47,741 bases of DNA from positions 322,344 through 370,084 of the forward strand of contig NZ_BSPP01000011.1 of the NCBI RefSeq assembly GCF_030161095.1. Direction: 5' to 3'. The first letter of the stretch is position 1. Each line of letters opens with the position of its first letter. The translations under genes were made by a program, and so were the position numbers. The stretch comes from Cypionkella aquatica. Lineage in GTDB: Bacteria; Pseudomonadota; Alphaproteobacteria; Rhodobacterales; Rhodobacteraceae. Under the pieces are notes generated by a model. That model was not told the origin of the DNA, ran no database searches, and saw only the letters and a list, made by a program, of their open reading frames with translations. Positions 39,058 to 47,382 of this stretch are shown here, piece after piece.

Positions 39058-40628
39058 GCTACCTCCGAGATCCGCGCCCGCGATGCGAGCGAGTAGAAAA
39101 AATCAAGTGTTTCACACCTGTAGGCATCCAGCGAAAGGCCGTTCTGTTCGGCAAGTTTCAGGCGCCCAACGGTCATGTCGATGCTGGGCAGAAGGTAGTA
39201 ATCGCGCGGCGCCCCATTTGCTTCATCCATGCGGACGGCAATCGTGATGTCTGGAACCAGCCCAACATCGAAGCGAATGTGCCAGCGCAAGGCCCCTGCC
39301 GCCGTGATCTGGCATCGTGCAAGGACAATCGAAATCGTGAATTCGTCGTTGACCAGCACCAAGTCGGTGTCTTTGTTCCGGACGGTGGTCCCGCCGTGCC
39401 GGACAATGCCAGAAATGATCTCGGCGACCGTTTTCGGATAAGCGTCCCGCAGGGCGCGGTTGATCTCGATGTATCGATAGTCCCGGTCCGGCTGATAACC
39501 GACTAGCCGATAGGCGCGGAGCAGGCTTCCGAAACGGCTGCGATATGCGCTGGAGGAGGGCAGCCCTTCCTGCTCATCGATGATCAGTGCGGAAAGCATG
39601 CCTTGCCGCTCCAGGATGGAGCGCAGCGCTGCGAGCAATTCCTCGTCCGTGAAATGACGGCTTCGGGCATCAACGATTTCTCGCGCGCGCACGAACAGGG
39701 CACGATCGACGATAGATGGATACGCACCTTCCGCGCGGATCCACATGTCGCGCGGGTTCACGACCCGACGCTGCTTCAGCTTGAACGATACCTTTGCGAA
39801 AACATTGTTCCCGATGTATTTTTCATTGGTCAGCACCTGATGGACGGTCGCCCTTGTCCAGAGGCGGCCAAGGTCGGTGCGGTGCTCTTCGGCATTCAAG
39901 ATCTCCGCGATTTCTCTTTCCGGGCGCCCCTCGGTGACGAATATCTCGTACATGCGCTGAACGAGCCGCTGCTCCTCATCAGGGCCGGGCACCAATATCA
40001 CGCGGTCGGTCTGCAGGCTCTTCTGCTCGCCGCGCGACAATTCACCCTTCGGATTGCCATGTTCGTCGATCAGCATCCGCCGCAGCCCATATCCGGCCGC
40101 GCCACCCTGTCGATAGCCCAGCTCGACGAGGCGGCATTGCCCGGCGAAGACCTTGACGGAGAGCTCGCGGCTATACTCGCCCGCCATAACCCGCTTGACG
40201 GTCTTCAGGAGGTTCGAGCCGATGCTGCCGTCATTTTCGAACTGCTCGCCGCAGTAGTGAACCCGGATTCCGGCGCGGGAGCAGACGTGTTCGTGATAGG
40301 CGCCCTCGTCTGCGTCCTGAAACCGGCCCCAGCGGCTGACGTCATAGACAAGGATCGCCTTGAAATCGGCACGGCTTGACTGAACCTCGGCCATCAGGTT
40401 TTGCAGTGCCTCGCGCCCGTCGAGCCGTAGGCCAGAGCGCCCAGAGTCCTCGAACACGCGTAGGATCTGCAGGCCGCGCGCGGTGGCATAGTTACGGATA
40501 ATGTCCAGCTGGTTCTCGGTGGAGTATTTCTGGTGATCGGTCGACATCCGGACATAGGCGACCGCCGGCACATCCATCTCTGGCGCGCTGTCGCTCTTGC
40601 TCGAATTGGTCACCAATCGACCGCTCAC
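39054..40628 (-). CDS. Large serine recombinase
   Basis: 524 residues, GTG start with GGAG upstream; ATG at 40577 is an alternative. The resolvase/invertase catalytic domain covers about 20-165: Ser29 in YVRMSTDHQKYSTENQ is the nucleophile, and VFEDSGRSGLRLDGR and YDVSRWGRFQDADE carry conserved Arg and Asp residues. A recombinase domain follows (about 190-300), with GYGLRRMLIDEHGNPKGEL and VHQVLTNEKYIGNN. The C-terminal ~200 residues are unusual for this family and lack an evident zinc ribbon. It may integrate or excise the element that holds the three genes. Divergent from the small gene at 40723. Confidence 0.9.
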   Translation of the reverse strand: MSGRLVTNSSKSDSAPEMDVPAVAYVRMSTDHQKYSTENQLDIIRNYATARGLQILRVFEDSGRSGLRLDGREALQNLMAEVQSSRADFKAILVYDVSRWGRFQDADEGAYHEHVCSRAGIRVHYCGEQFENDGSIGSNLLKTVKRVMAGEYSRELSVKVFAGQCRLVELGYRQGGAAGYGLRRMLIDEHGNPKGELSRGEQKSLQTDRVILVPGPDEEQRLVQRMYEIFVTEGRPEREIAEILNAEEHRTDLGRLWTRATVHQVLTNEKYIGNNVFAKVSFKLKQRRVVNPRDMWIRAEGAYPSIVDRALFVRAREIVDARSRHFTDEELLAALRSILERQGMLSALIIDEQEGLPSSSAYRSRFGSLLRAYRLVGYQPDRDYRYIEINRALRDAYPKTVAEIISGIVRHGGTTVRNKDTDLVLVNDEFTISIVLARCQITAAGALRWHIRFDVGLVPDITIAVRMDEANGAPRDYYLLPSIDMTVGRLKLAEQNGLSLDAYRCETLDFFYSLASRARISEVA

Positions 40629-40688
40629 ACGTCCATCTCCACGCTATCTCTGGCAAATTCGTCCGAACCGCCTGAAACCAGGGCTGAA

Positions 40689-40715
40689 TCCCTCGCATGC
40701 ATTTAAATCGAGGGA
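40689..40715. promoter_or_regulatory. Inverted repeat in the recombinase/HTH divergent promoter
   Basis: Arms TCCCTCG (40689-40695) and CGAGGGA (40709-40715) flank an AT-rich core that itself contains ATGCAT and ATTTAAAT. The right arm overlaps the Shine-Dalgarno (AGGGAGG, 40711-40717) of the gene starting at 40723. A repressor site controlling both directions is likely; alternatively an RNA hairpin hiding the ribosome site. Confidence 0.45.
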
Positions 40716-40722
40716 GGTCGGA

Positions 40723-41121
40723 ATGTCGTTTCCGAAAAAGGGCAAGTTCTTTCCGAAGAAAAACGGGTATGATGACAACGGCCAGAACGAGCCAGACAAA
40801 GTTTTTGCTCTCGAGATCGCGGCAGCGCTTCGCAGATCCGTCGGGGACAGCAGCGCGGGTGCGAAGGTCGTCGCGTCTTGGACCGGGGCGAACGAGAAGA
40901 CGGTGAAGAACTGGTTCGCTGGCAAGTACGGCCCTAGCGGCGAACATCTCGTGGCTTTGGTCCGTCACTCGGACGACGTACTTGGCACATTTCTTGCGAT
41001 GGCGGGGCGGGAAGAACTTATGGTGGCAGTCAAACTCATAGCGGCCGAGCAAGCGATTGCAGAACTGTTGAAGGCCGTGCGTCTGTTGGGCAGTGAGGGG
41101 GTGGATAAAGGAAGAACCTGA
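40723..41121 (+). CDS. Small helix-turn-helix-like regulator
   Basis: 132 residues from the ATG at 40723, chosen because AGGGAGG lies five bases upstream. A basic N-terminus (MSFPKKGKFFPKKNGYDD) precedes a helix-turn-helix-like core, IAAALRRSVGDSSAGAKVVASWTGANEKTVKNWFAGKYGPSGEHLVAL, in which TVKNWF resembles a recognition helix. The tail is helical. Similar regulators stand opposite the recombinase/ParB trio in other alphaproteobacterial islands, as far as I recall. Probably controls the divergent recombinase operon through the 40689-40715 repeat (inference). Confidence 0.7.
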   Translation: MSFPKKGKFFPKKNGYDDNGQNEPDKVFALEIAAALRRSVGDSSAGAKVVASWTGANEKTVKNWFAGKYGPSGEHLVALVRHSDDVLGTFLAMAGREELMVAVKLIAAEQAIAELLKAVRLLGSEGVDKGRT

Positions 41122-41122
41122 A

Positions 41123-41139
41123 GGCAGACACTGTCTGCC
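41123..41139. repeat. 17-bp palindrome directly after the HTH gene
   Basis: GGCAGACA (41123-41130) and TGTCTGCC (41132-41139) form a perfect 8-bp inverted repeat around one base, one base after the stop codon. There is no T-run, so an intrinsic terminator is doubtful; a protein-binding or recombination core site is possible. The following ~275 bases up to the dGTPase hold no gene I can support, only two AATGTGGT repeats near 41160 and 41221. Confidence 0.4.
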
Positions 41140-41416
41140 AAAGTTTGGCTCTGCGGTTAGAATGTGGTCCTCTCAACAAGGCACCTGCCATGCCAAGTGG
41201 TGCCCCTCCATCAGAGCTTAAATGTGGTTTGGCCCGACTCAAGCCGAGTGTCGCCAACACGGGGGCGCCGAGAAGCTGCCCGGGGTGCATGGAAGAATAT
41301 TTTGAAGGACCGGCGCGCCGTGCCTGCTAGATGTAGCTTGCAGGGTCTGCTACACCTCTAGAGGAAGGGGCGGATGCCCTTGGAAAAAATGACTGCGAGA
41401 GGTTGTGGAGCGAATG

Positions 41417-42934
41417 ATGGACTGGACAAAGCTCCTCAGCGGCACTCGCTTTGATGACCTGTTGGGCCGACCAAAGTCCGGAGAGGCCCCCGTTGGCCCA
41501 AGCTTCGCCAAAGGTCAGTTCCGCTTACCCCAAGAGCGCGATCATGATCGGATCCTATTCTCCACGCCTTTCAGGCGAATGGGTGACAAGACGCAGGTTT
41601 TTCCGCTAGAGAGCATTGAAAGTATCCGAACACGCCTGACGCATTCTTACGAAGTAGCGAACCTCGCACGTTCCCTTGGCATTGAAATTGCTGAGTCTAT
41701 GAAGGAACATCTGCCAGAAAATTCCATCCGGTCAATTCCCGCTGTGCTTGCAGCAGTTGGGCTGGCACACGATATAGGCAACCCTCCGTTTGGTCACCAG
41801 GGCGAATTTGCAATTCGCGCCTGGTTCAAACGAAACGCAACCGCGCTGTTCGAACAGCCGGAACAGCCGCAAGGGAAAGACGCAGGTGAAAAGTCCTTTG
41901 GGTTGACCCAGCAGCATAAGAACGATTTTTTGCTATTTGAAGGGAATGCTCAAACACTCCGGGTGCTAACGAAGCTCCAGGTCATTGGTGATGATCTTGG
42001 GCTTAACTTGACAGTCGGTACGCTTGCCGCAGTGATGAAGTATGTTGCCTCTTCCGACGAAATTGACGAGGAAATGCAGCCAAGAAAGAAAGTCGGATTC
42101 TTTGCTTCGGAGCAGTCCTTGGTCGATCGTGTTCGCGAGGAAGTTGGTTTGAACGGTGACGCTCGCCATCCGCTGGCACTGATTATGGAGGCATGTGATG
42201 ATATCGCATACTCAATGCTCGACGCAGAAGATGCAATTAAGAAAGGAATTGTCTCTCTTAATGACCTTTTGGCAGCCCTTGAACACAATCCGTTGGAATC
42301 GGGCAAGCAAGATGAGGTGGTAAGATATCTTTGCGAACTAACACGCTGGGAGCTTGGCATTCTTCGGCAGCAGAAGCTTCATCCAAGCGAACTACAGGAC
42401 GTTGCGACCCAGAAATTTCGGGTTCATGCAATTCATTTGATGGTGTCGGCAGTCGCTGAGGCTTTCAAGGAAAACTACACAAGTATCATGGCAGGTGATT
42501 TCGGTGGTGAACTGATCAAATCATCGAAGGCTGCAAGCCTGTGTAAGTTGCTTAAAACTTTTGATCGCGAGAACGCATTCAACCACAAAGCAGTTCTTGA
42601 AATTGAGTTGAATGGGTACAATGTCCTAAATCGACTCATGGATTTTCTTTGGATCGGCATCAGGGAGCGTGAGGTCTACAGTGACTTGGCGAGTAAGCGG
42701 ACTTCCCCGTTTGCCGCATATGTCTACAGCAGAGTCTCCAAGAACTATCGTCGCATTTTTGAAGGTAAGGTTACGCGCTACCACCAAGATGCGGAACTTC
42801 CCATTCGTTACAAAGAAATGCAGCTACTAACGGACATGGTTTCGGGGATGACAGACCAGTTCTGCATTGACCTCCACGACGACCTCAACAAACACTATCG
42901 TGAAATGCACAAGATCAATGGAACTCCTGCTTGA
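41417..42934 (+). CDS. dGTPase family dNTP triphosphohydrolase
   Basis: 505 residues from the ATG at 41417, with GGAG (41407-41410) six bases upstream; ATG 41414 and GTG 41405 are alternatives. The HD-domain metal ligands are visible: TRLTHSYEVANLARSLG, LAHDIGNPPFGHQGE and ACDDIAYSMLDAEDA. RDHDRILFSTPFRRMGDKTQVFPLES is the Dgt-family N-terminal signature. The enzyme releases triphosphate from dGTP or other dNTPs. Some family members protect against phage by emptying dNTP pools. The gene is AT-richer than its neighbours and coupled to a nucleotidyltransferase, so a defence role is more likely than housekeeping (inference). Confidence 0.9.
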   Translation: MDWTKLLSGTRFDDLLGRPKSGEAPVGPSFAKGQFRLPQERDHDRILFSTPFRRMGDKTQVFPLESIESIRTRLTHSYEVANLARSLGIEIAESMKEHLPENSIRSIPAVLAAVGLAHDIGNPPFGHQGEFAIRAWFKRNATALFEQPEQPQGKDAGEKSFGLTQQHKNDFLLFEGNAQTLRVLTKLQVIGDDLGLNLTVGTLAAVMKYVASSDEIDEEMQPRKKVGFFASEQSLVDRVREEVGLNGDARHPLALIMEACDDIAYSMLDAEDAIKKGIVSLNDLLAALEHNPLESGKQDEVVRYLCELTRWELGILRQQKLHPSELQDVATQKFRVHAIHLMVSAVAEAFKENYTSIMAGDFGGELIKSSKAASLCKLLKTFDRENAFNHKAVLEIELNGYNVLNRLMDFLWIGIREREVYSDLASKRTSPFAAYVYSRVSKNYRRIFEGKVTRYHQDAELPIRYKEMQLLTDMVSGMTDQFCIDLHDDLNKHYREMHKINGTPA

Positions 42935-43691
42935 GAAACGAATACGCTACTTCTTGAACTCGCGTTATCGCGGGCGAGAAGACGTGCGTCATGCTCTAAA
43001 GCAGCTTACCGGCTTTGGTCGTCTGGTTCTTATTGGTGGTATGCTTCGGGATGTTGCATTGTTTGGAAATGCTGGATTCAAATCTGATCTAGACTTTGTT
43101 ATTGATCCTTATGACCTTGCCGCCTTCGAAAGGCATATGAAGGATATTGGCGCTCGTGTGAACCGGTTTGGCGGCTACGCGCTACCGATATGCAAATGGC
43201 AGATTGATGTTTGGCCGTTACAACGGACTTGGGCGCACGTGAATGGCCATGCGAGAGTTAGGTCCGTTGGGGATCTTCGCAACGTTACCTTCTTCAAGTG
43301 TGATGCGATCATTTATGACTTGGCCAGCAGAAAGGTTCGGACACGATCAGACTATTTCAGTGACCTTGATCAGAAGGTGCTTGAAATAAACCTTAAGCCA
43401 AATCCAAATCCAGTTGGAAATGCGGTTCGAGCTTTTCGATATTCAACCATCAAGGGATTTCGTTGGGGCCCGCAGCTCTCGAAGTTTGTAACTGAAGTGA
43501 TTGCGGATGTTGGATTGGATCATCTTCGGGACGCGGAGATGCAATCATTCAGGACTCAGTACCTGGATGCCATTGACTTGCTTCAGTTAAGTCGTGATCT
43601 TAATCGCCATGTATTGGCAAACGACGGCACTCTATTCAACCCGGCTGCATTCAATAGAAATGTGCAATTGCAGCTGAAAATAGGACGCTGA
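42918..43691 (+). CDS. Nucleotidyltransferase, poly(A) polymerase/CCA-enzyme head-domain type
   Basis: 257 residues from the ATG at 42918, overlapping the dGTPase end by 17 bases; the frame extends upstream, but only within that gene. The Pol-beta superfamily signature is LIGGMLRDVALFGNAGFKSDLDFVID, with Gly-Gly at 40-41, Arg-Asp at 44-45, and the metal-binding Asp57 and Asp59. QIDVWPLQRTW gives the likely third acidic site. FRYSTIKGFRWGPQLSKFV resembles the neck of class II tRNA nucleotidyltransferases. No RNA-binding tail domain is present, so it is shorter than real CCA enzymes. Coupled expression with the dGTPase suggests a two-gene effector or toxin system. Confidence 0.82.
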   Translation: MELLLEKRIRYFLNSRYRGREDVRHALKQLTGFGRLVLIGGMLRDVALFGNAGFKSDLDFVIDPYDLAAFERHMKDIGARVNRFGGYALPICKWQIDVWPLQRTWAHVNGHARVRSVGDLRNVTFFKCDAIIYDLASRKVRTRSDYFSDLDQKVLEINLKPNPNPVGNAVRAFRYSTIKGFRWGPQLSKFVTEVIADVGLDHLRDAEMQSFRTQYLDAIDLLQLSRDLNRHVLANDGTLFNPAAFNRNVQLQLKIGR

Positions 43692-43970
43692 GATCGAAGT
43701 TTTATTCGTTTGCCGCGGGGGAGGACATGTCCAATCGAGTCGTGGTTTCGTTCTTGGCCACGTTTCGGCTGTGGCAAGACGAAGCAGGCATGGTCCCGCA
43801 GAAGTTCGCAATACTTCGTGCGAATCGCGCGCGGTCCGACATCCGCACAGGAGAGAGTTGGGCGTCAGGTCCACTCCCTCCGCCATTTTCCTCTCCTGAG
43901 ACTCACTGAAAGCCATTGATATGGGTATAATTTCCTTGAGTTTACACACTTAGCGCTCTGAGGTCTTTGG
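43692..43970. other. Intergenic region before the integrase
   Basis: About 280 bases with no supportable gene. The sequence changes from the AT-rich dGTPase/NTase unit to mixed DNA. A TCCCTCCGCCA string near 43875 resembles a tRNA 3' end, but no T-arm folds upstream. The left limit of the integrase element, and its attachment core, most likely lies here. Confidence 0.4.
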
Positions 43971-44006
43971 ATTTTGCTGCACATTTTGCTACACAAAATG
44001 CCGCAC
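43971..44006 (+). repeat. Three 12-bp direct repeats upstream of the integrase
   Basis: ATTTTGCTGCAC (43971-43982), ATTTTGCTACAC (43983-43994) and AAAATGCCGCAC (43995-44006) follow one another without spacers; the first two differ at one base, the third at more. They end 41 bases before the integrase start. Head-to-tail repeats at this place suit integrase arm-type binding or autoregulation sites. Confidence 0.65.
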
Positions 44007-44047
44007 ATGTTCTTGCAGTTGCTTGCGTCCATCGCTAGGCTTGCGCT

Positions 44048-45316
44048 ATGAAACCTACTCTTCGCGGCAAGACTTATCACCTGCGCAAGCGAGTTCCTCT
44101 GCGCTTTGCGGCCATTGAACCTCGCGAAACGGTTTGGATCAGCCTTCACACCGATTCCGAGAAGGCGGCCACGGCCAAGGCCCCAGCCGCGTGGTCGGAA
44201 ATGCTAGAGGCGTGGGAGGCGATGCTGGCTGGCCAGACCGATCAGGCCGATGCATATTTCGATGCGGCCAAGCAACTCGCGCAGGCGCGAGGATTTCGGT
44301 ATTTGCCAGCAGAGCGGGTGGCAAAGCTGCCCGTCGAAGACATCCTAGACCGCGTGGAATCCATTCGCGGCGTGGAGGGTAAAGCAAGCTCGTTTGAAGC
44401 TACAGCTGTTCTGGGCGGGGTGACAGAACCCGCCATCACCGTGACGCGTGCGCTGGTTGCCTATTGGGGCCTTGCCAAGGATAAGACCTTTGGCAAATCT
44501 GAAGATCAGTTGCGGCGCTGGCGTAACCCTCGCTTGAAAGCGGTGAAGAACTTTGTTGATGTGGTGGGTGACAAGGCCTTGGCTGAGATCACGGGCGAGG
44601 ACATGCTGGATTTTCGCCAGTGGTGGGTGGAAAAGATCGAAGCTGAAGACCTGACCCCCAATTCGGCCAACAAAGACTTGGTGCATCTGGGCGACGTGCT
44701 GAAAACCGTCAACCGCATGAGGCGACTGGGTCTGTCGCTGCCATTGAGCGACTTGTCCCTGAAAGAGGGCGAAAAGGGGCAGCGCCCGCCGTTCTCGAAC
44801 GATTGGATCAAGACCAAGCTACTGGCCCCAAGGGCACTGGACGGCCTGAACCTAGAGGCGCGCTGTATCCTGCTGGGCATGGTCAACACGGGCTACCGCC
44901 CCAGCGAGGGCGCATGCCTTGGCCCCGCGCAAATTCGGCTGGATACCGAGGTGCCGCATATCTCAATCGAGCCGAACGGGCGGCAACTCAAGAGCGCCTA
45001 TGCGCGCCGCATAATCCCCTTGGCGGGCGTCAGCCTAGAGGCGTTTCGCGCATGCCCCGAAGGGTTTCCGCGTTATGCCGACAACCCGAGCCTATCGGCC
45101 ACGGTGAACAAGTATTTACGCGACAACGGATTGCTCGAGTCGCCCAAGCACAGCATGTATAGCCTGCGGCATGCCTTTGAGGATCGCATGCTTGCCGCAG
45201 GTGTCGATGACCGCATCCGCCGCGACCTGTTCGGCCACAGCCTAGACCGCGAGCGTTATGGCAAGGGTGCTAGCCTTAAGCAGTTGCACGAGATCACCCT
45301 GCGGATCGCCTTTTAG
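44048..45316 (+). CDS. Tyrosine recombinase / integrase
   Basis: 422 residues. Catalytic residues found: Arg284 (NTGYRPSEG), Lys315 (GRQLKSAYARR), Arg374 (MYSLRHAFEDR), His397 (LFGHSLD) and nucleophile Tyr404 (RERYGKG); the usual first box-II histidine is Tyr371. A core-binding SAM-like domain lies at ~130-225 (TRALVAYWGLAKDK, NKDLVHLGDVLKTVNRM). The N-terminus, MKPTLRGKTYHLRKRVPLRFA, is a small arm-binding-type domain (DUF6538-like). It integrates an element into the chromosome; its closest visible partners are the genes to its right. Three 12-bp repeats precede it. Its 3' end overlaps the convergent 155-residue gene by 23 bases. Confidence 0.93.
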   Translation: MKPTLRGKTYHLRKRVPLRFAAIEPRETVWISLHTDSEKAATAKAPAAWSEMLEAWEAMLAGQTDQADAYFDAAKQLAQARGFRYLPAERVAKLPVEDILDRVESIRGVEGKASSFEATAVLGGVTEPAITVTRALVAYWGLAKDKTFGKSEDQLRRWRNPRLKAVKNFVDVVGDKALAEITGEDMLDFRQWWVEKIEAEDLTPNSANKDLVHLGDVLKTVNRMRRLGLSLPLSDLSLKEGEKGQRPPFSNDWIKTKLLAPRALDGLNLEARCILLGMVNTGYRPSEGACLGPAQIRLDTEVPHISIEPNGRQLKSAYARRIIPLAGVSLEAFRACPEGFPRYADNPSLSATVNKYLRDNGLLESPKHSMYSLRHAFEDRMLAAGVDDRIRRDLFGHSLDRERYGKGASLKQLHEITLRIAF

Positions 45317-45761
45317 AGCGGAGTGGTTGCTTGCCTTCGTGCCCATTTTGAACCTTGGGCGGCCAATACAGTGCACGAAGCGCCGCTAGCCTTGCCTGTT
45401 CTTGGGCAAGGTTTTCCAGTGCTTCCTGCGCAGTCAGGACAAAGATCACTCGGATCGTTTCATAACCACCTTGATTGTCAAAAGCGCGATAGAGTAAATG
45501 CTGATCATAGGCGCGGAATTCCCAAGACAGCGAGTTTTTGCCCCATCGCAGGGTGCCGCGTTCAAGTTCAGCGTGTCCGTCTGGCCCAAGTCCGACACTT
45601 TTGATTAAGGCGCTTCTCAGCAAATGGATCTTCTTGCCGACAAGTCTCTTCGCCCCGCGGCTGAGAATTGGCGCTAGATCAGGCCAAAGATGGGGCGTCT
45701 GGCTGTTAGCCTCGATTTTGCTTTTGCGCGTGATGTGCGCGATTGTTTCATGACGGGTCAT
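45294..45761 (-). CDS. Uncharacterised 155-residue protein
   Basis: 155 residues, no family recognised. It begins MTRHETIAHITRKSKIEANS, continues with a basic part (LSRGAKRLVGKKIHLLRSAL) and a beta-rich core, GTLRWGKNSLSWEFRAYDQHLLYRAFDNQGG. A predicted helix, AQEALENLAQEQARLAALRALYW, and a charged tail finish it. It overlaps the integrase end on the other strand by 23 bases, as small accessory genes in integrative elements often do. The start lies inside a 10-bp tandem repeat that offers several ATG codons in different frames. Confidence 0.6.
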   Translation of the reverse strand: MTRHETIAHITRKSKIEANSQTPHLWPDLAPILSRGAKRLVGKKIHLLRSALIKSVGLGPDGHAELERGTLRWGKNSLSWEFRAYDQHLLYRAFDNQGGYETIRVIFVLTAQEALENLAQEQARLAALRALYWPPKVQNGHEGKQPLRSKRRSAG

Positions 45762-45778
45762 GACGGGTCATGACGTGT
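45749..45778. repeat. 10-bp tandem repeat spanning a start codon
   Basis: CATGACGGGT occurs at 45749-45758 and 45759-45768, followed by CATGACGTGT at 45769-45778. Each unit brings an ATG on the minus strand in a different frame. The middle one (45761) starts the 155-residue protein, the outer one (45771) stops after seven codons, and the inner one (45751) enters another frame. A change of copy number would move the start context. Confidence 0.75.
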
Positions 45779-45808
45779 TCCTTCCGAACTTTTGAGATAA
45801 GAAGTGAA

Positions 45809-45832
45809 CCCCGCGCGACGAAATGCGCGGGG
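45809..45832 (-). terminator. Candidate intrinsic terminator after the 66-residue gene
   Basis: CCCCGCGC (45809-45816) and GCGCGGGG (45825-45832) form a perfect 8-bp GC stem with an 8-base loop, shortly after the stop codon at 45840. On the minus strand it is followed by TTCACTTCTT, a moderate T-rich run. It would end the HUH/66-residue transcript before the 155-residue gene. Confidence 0.5.
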
Positions 45833-45839
45833 GCCATGT

Positions 45840-46040
45840 TCATTGATTTTTTGTGATGAGTTTTTGTGCGACCAAGGCGGCACGGGCGAATGCAAAGTGA
45901 TCTTGCATCTGCCGCGCCTCCTCGACCGCAAGCTCAGCCTCCAACCGACTGAAAATCGGCAGGTAGACGATATCCATCACGACAAGCTGCGCGACTTTGC
46001 CATGGGCAGCGCGCAAGCGTTCCAGCTTGCTTTTTGACAT
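45840..46040 (-). CDS. Small helical protein (66 aa)
   Basis: 66 residues from the ATG at 46040; a TTG two codons earlier is less likely. MSKSKLERLRAAHGKVAQLVVMD is basic and helical, and LEAELAVEEARQMQDHFAFARAALVAQ continues as a probable coiled coil. No family recognised. It follows the HUH protein gene after about 27 bases on the same strand, so they are probably co-transcribed; a regulator or accessory of the replication protein is possible. Confidence 0.55.
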   Translation of the reverse strand: MSKSKLERLRAAHGKVAQLVVMDIVYLPIFSRLEAELAVEEARQMQDHFAFARAALVAQKLITKNQ

Positions 46041-46067
46041 GGGCAACTCTTCAAGACCGTTGCCAGA

Positions 46068-47240
46068 TCAACGCAGGATCTTGGGGCGCTTCTTGCCGTA
46101 GGTGCTCGGCACTTTTCTGTCAGGGTTGCGGCGACGGATCGCCACCCAGGTTTTCCCAAGCGCGTCAAAGTCGGGCGCAGCAGTCGTGATACCCAAAGCT
46201 TTCAACCTGCTCTCGGTCGCTGAAAACACGGATTCTACGAGCCGCGCAAATGTCTTGCCGCGTGCATAGACCAAGTCCGACATCGCCAGAATACTGCGTA
46301 CCTCCAAAATATCCAGAGCAAAGCGGCTGGAATAGTTGGACGCGCCCTCACGGGTTTTGTACTGGCTATCGGCTACATTGCTCTTGTATAACCGCTTGAT
46401 CGTAGAAGGAGACTTTGCTGCATACATCAAAAAATTAACGACATCACTGCGGCTAAGCGCCAGATGCAGGTCTACCCCTTCAGCGAGCTCGACATCTGGG
46501 AAGGCGAGGGTCAGCGCAGCTCGCACCTCTACAATAGACTTTGCGTTCCTTTTCGCTGGGCGGATAATCCCATGGAAATGGGGAAGCAGGTCTTTTTGCT
46601 GTGCGCGCAAGCCCTGAATCTCCATGAACAGAAACCCCTCCCAGCAGTTGTCCGCAAGAACTTGGTCAACTGCGGCCTTCATGCCTGCGATGTCGACTTT
46701 GGGATTTGCGCGAGAGGTGTGCCAGATTGGGTTGATGATGGTGATCAGGTAGCAGTCCCGCTTGTTGTGCTCAGCCCAGTCTAACAGAGTTGACGCAAGG
46801 GCTTTGCCGAAGGTCAGTCGGTAGATCGGGTTCGCAGCGGTTTTCCATACGATGGGGGAGATACTGCGCTGATCCAGTCCGATGGCCTTACGCAACACGG
46901 CACCTTCTTCTCTTGTGGTCGCAAACTTTGACAGGCCAGCTGTGGCTAAGTCATAGAAGTGTTGCTCGCGAATGATGAAGCGCTGGCCAGCATCGCCATC
47001 ACTCGCGGCATCTCGGCTGTTTGCAAATTTTTTGTATGCAAACTTATTTATGTTGGCCTTTGCCTCGTCAAACTGGGTGAGCAAGGTTTCAGGGCAGTTG
47101 GGTATGTTCCCGATCACATTCCAATATGAAACACTTAGTGTAGATTCACTATGTGTTGTCACTACACGGTCGGCTGTGGTTTTTTCGGGCGAAGCTTGAA
47201 CTGATTTGATCGGGATTTTCTTAGGTGGTTTTGGCATCAT
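46068..47240 (-). CDS. HUH-type Rep/relaxase-like endonuclease
   Basis: 390 residues, ATG with GGAGAACA upstream. The HUH fold motifs are present in order: motif I CYLITIINP (163-171), a metal-site strand FLFMEIQG with Glu207, motif II HFHGII (221-226) and motif III with one tyrosine, MYAAKSPST (Tyr273, Lys276). This indicates a Y1 rolling-circle initiator that nicks one strand and stays bound to its 5' end. No helicase domain is attached. The N-terminal ~100 residues are unlike Rep proteins I know. Next to an integrase it suggests a replicating integrative element or phage satellite. The tail is basic (YGKKRPKILR). Confidence 0.8.
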   Translation of the reverse strand: MMPKPPKKIPIKSVQASPEKTTADRVVTTHSESTLSVSYWNVIGNIPNCPETLLTQFDEAKANINKFAYKKFANSRDAASDGDAGQRFIIREQHFYDLATAGLSKFATTREEGAVLRKAIGLDQRSISPIVWKTAANPIYRLTFGKALASTLLDWAEHNKRDCYLITIINPIWHTSRANPKVDIAGMKAAVDQVLADNCWEGFLFMEIQGLRAQQKDLLPHFHGIIRPAKRNAKSIVEVRAALTLAFPDVELAEGVDLHLALSRSDVVNFLMYAAKSPSTIKRLYKSNVADSQYKTREGASNYSSRFALDILEVRSILAMSDLVYARGKTFARLVESVFSATESRLKALGITTAAPDFDALGKTWVAIRRRNPDRKVPSTYGKKRPKILR

Positions 47241-47382
47241 TGTTCTCCATGGTTGATGATGCCGTTCTTTACAGTTCTCAAAGTCTGCTCTGATTTGGCC
47301 CAGAATCAGGGGTATACAGCTTTGAAAAGGCGGGTTATCCCTACTTTTGTTGAATAATTCGTGCGCAAATACGGAGGATACT

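Noticed and set aside
43873-43885. tRNA 3'-end-like string TCCCTCCGCCA near the integrase
   Set aside because: The preceding bases do not form a T-arm or carry a GTTC loop, and no second copy is found in the window.
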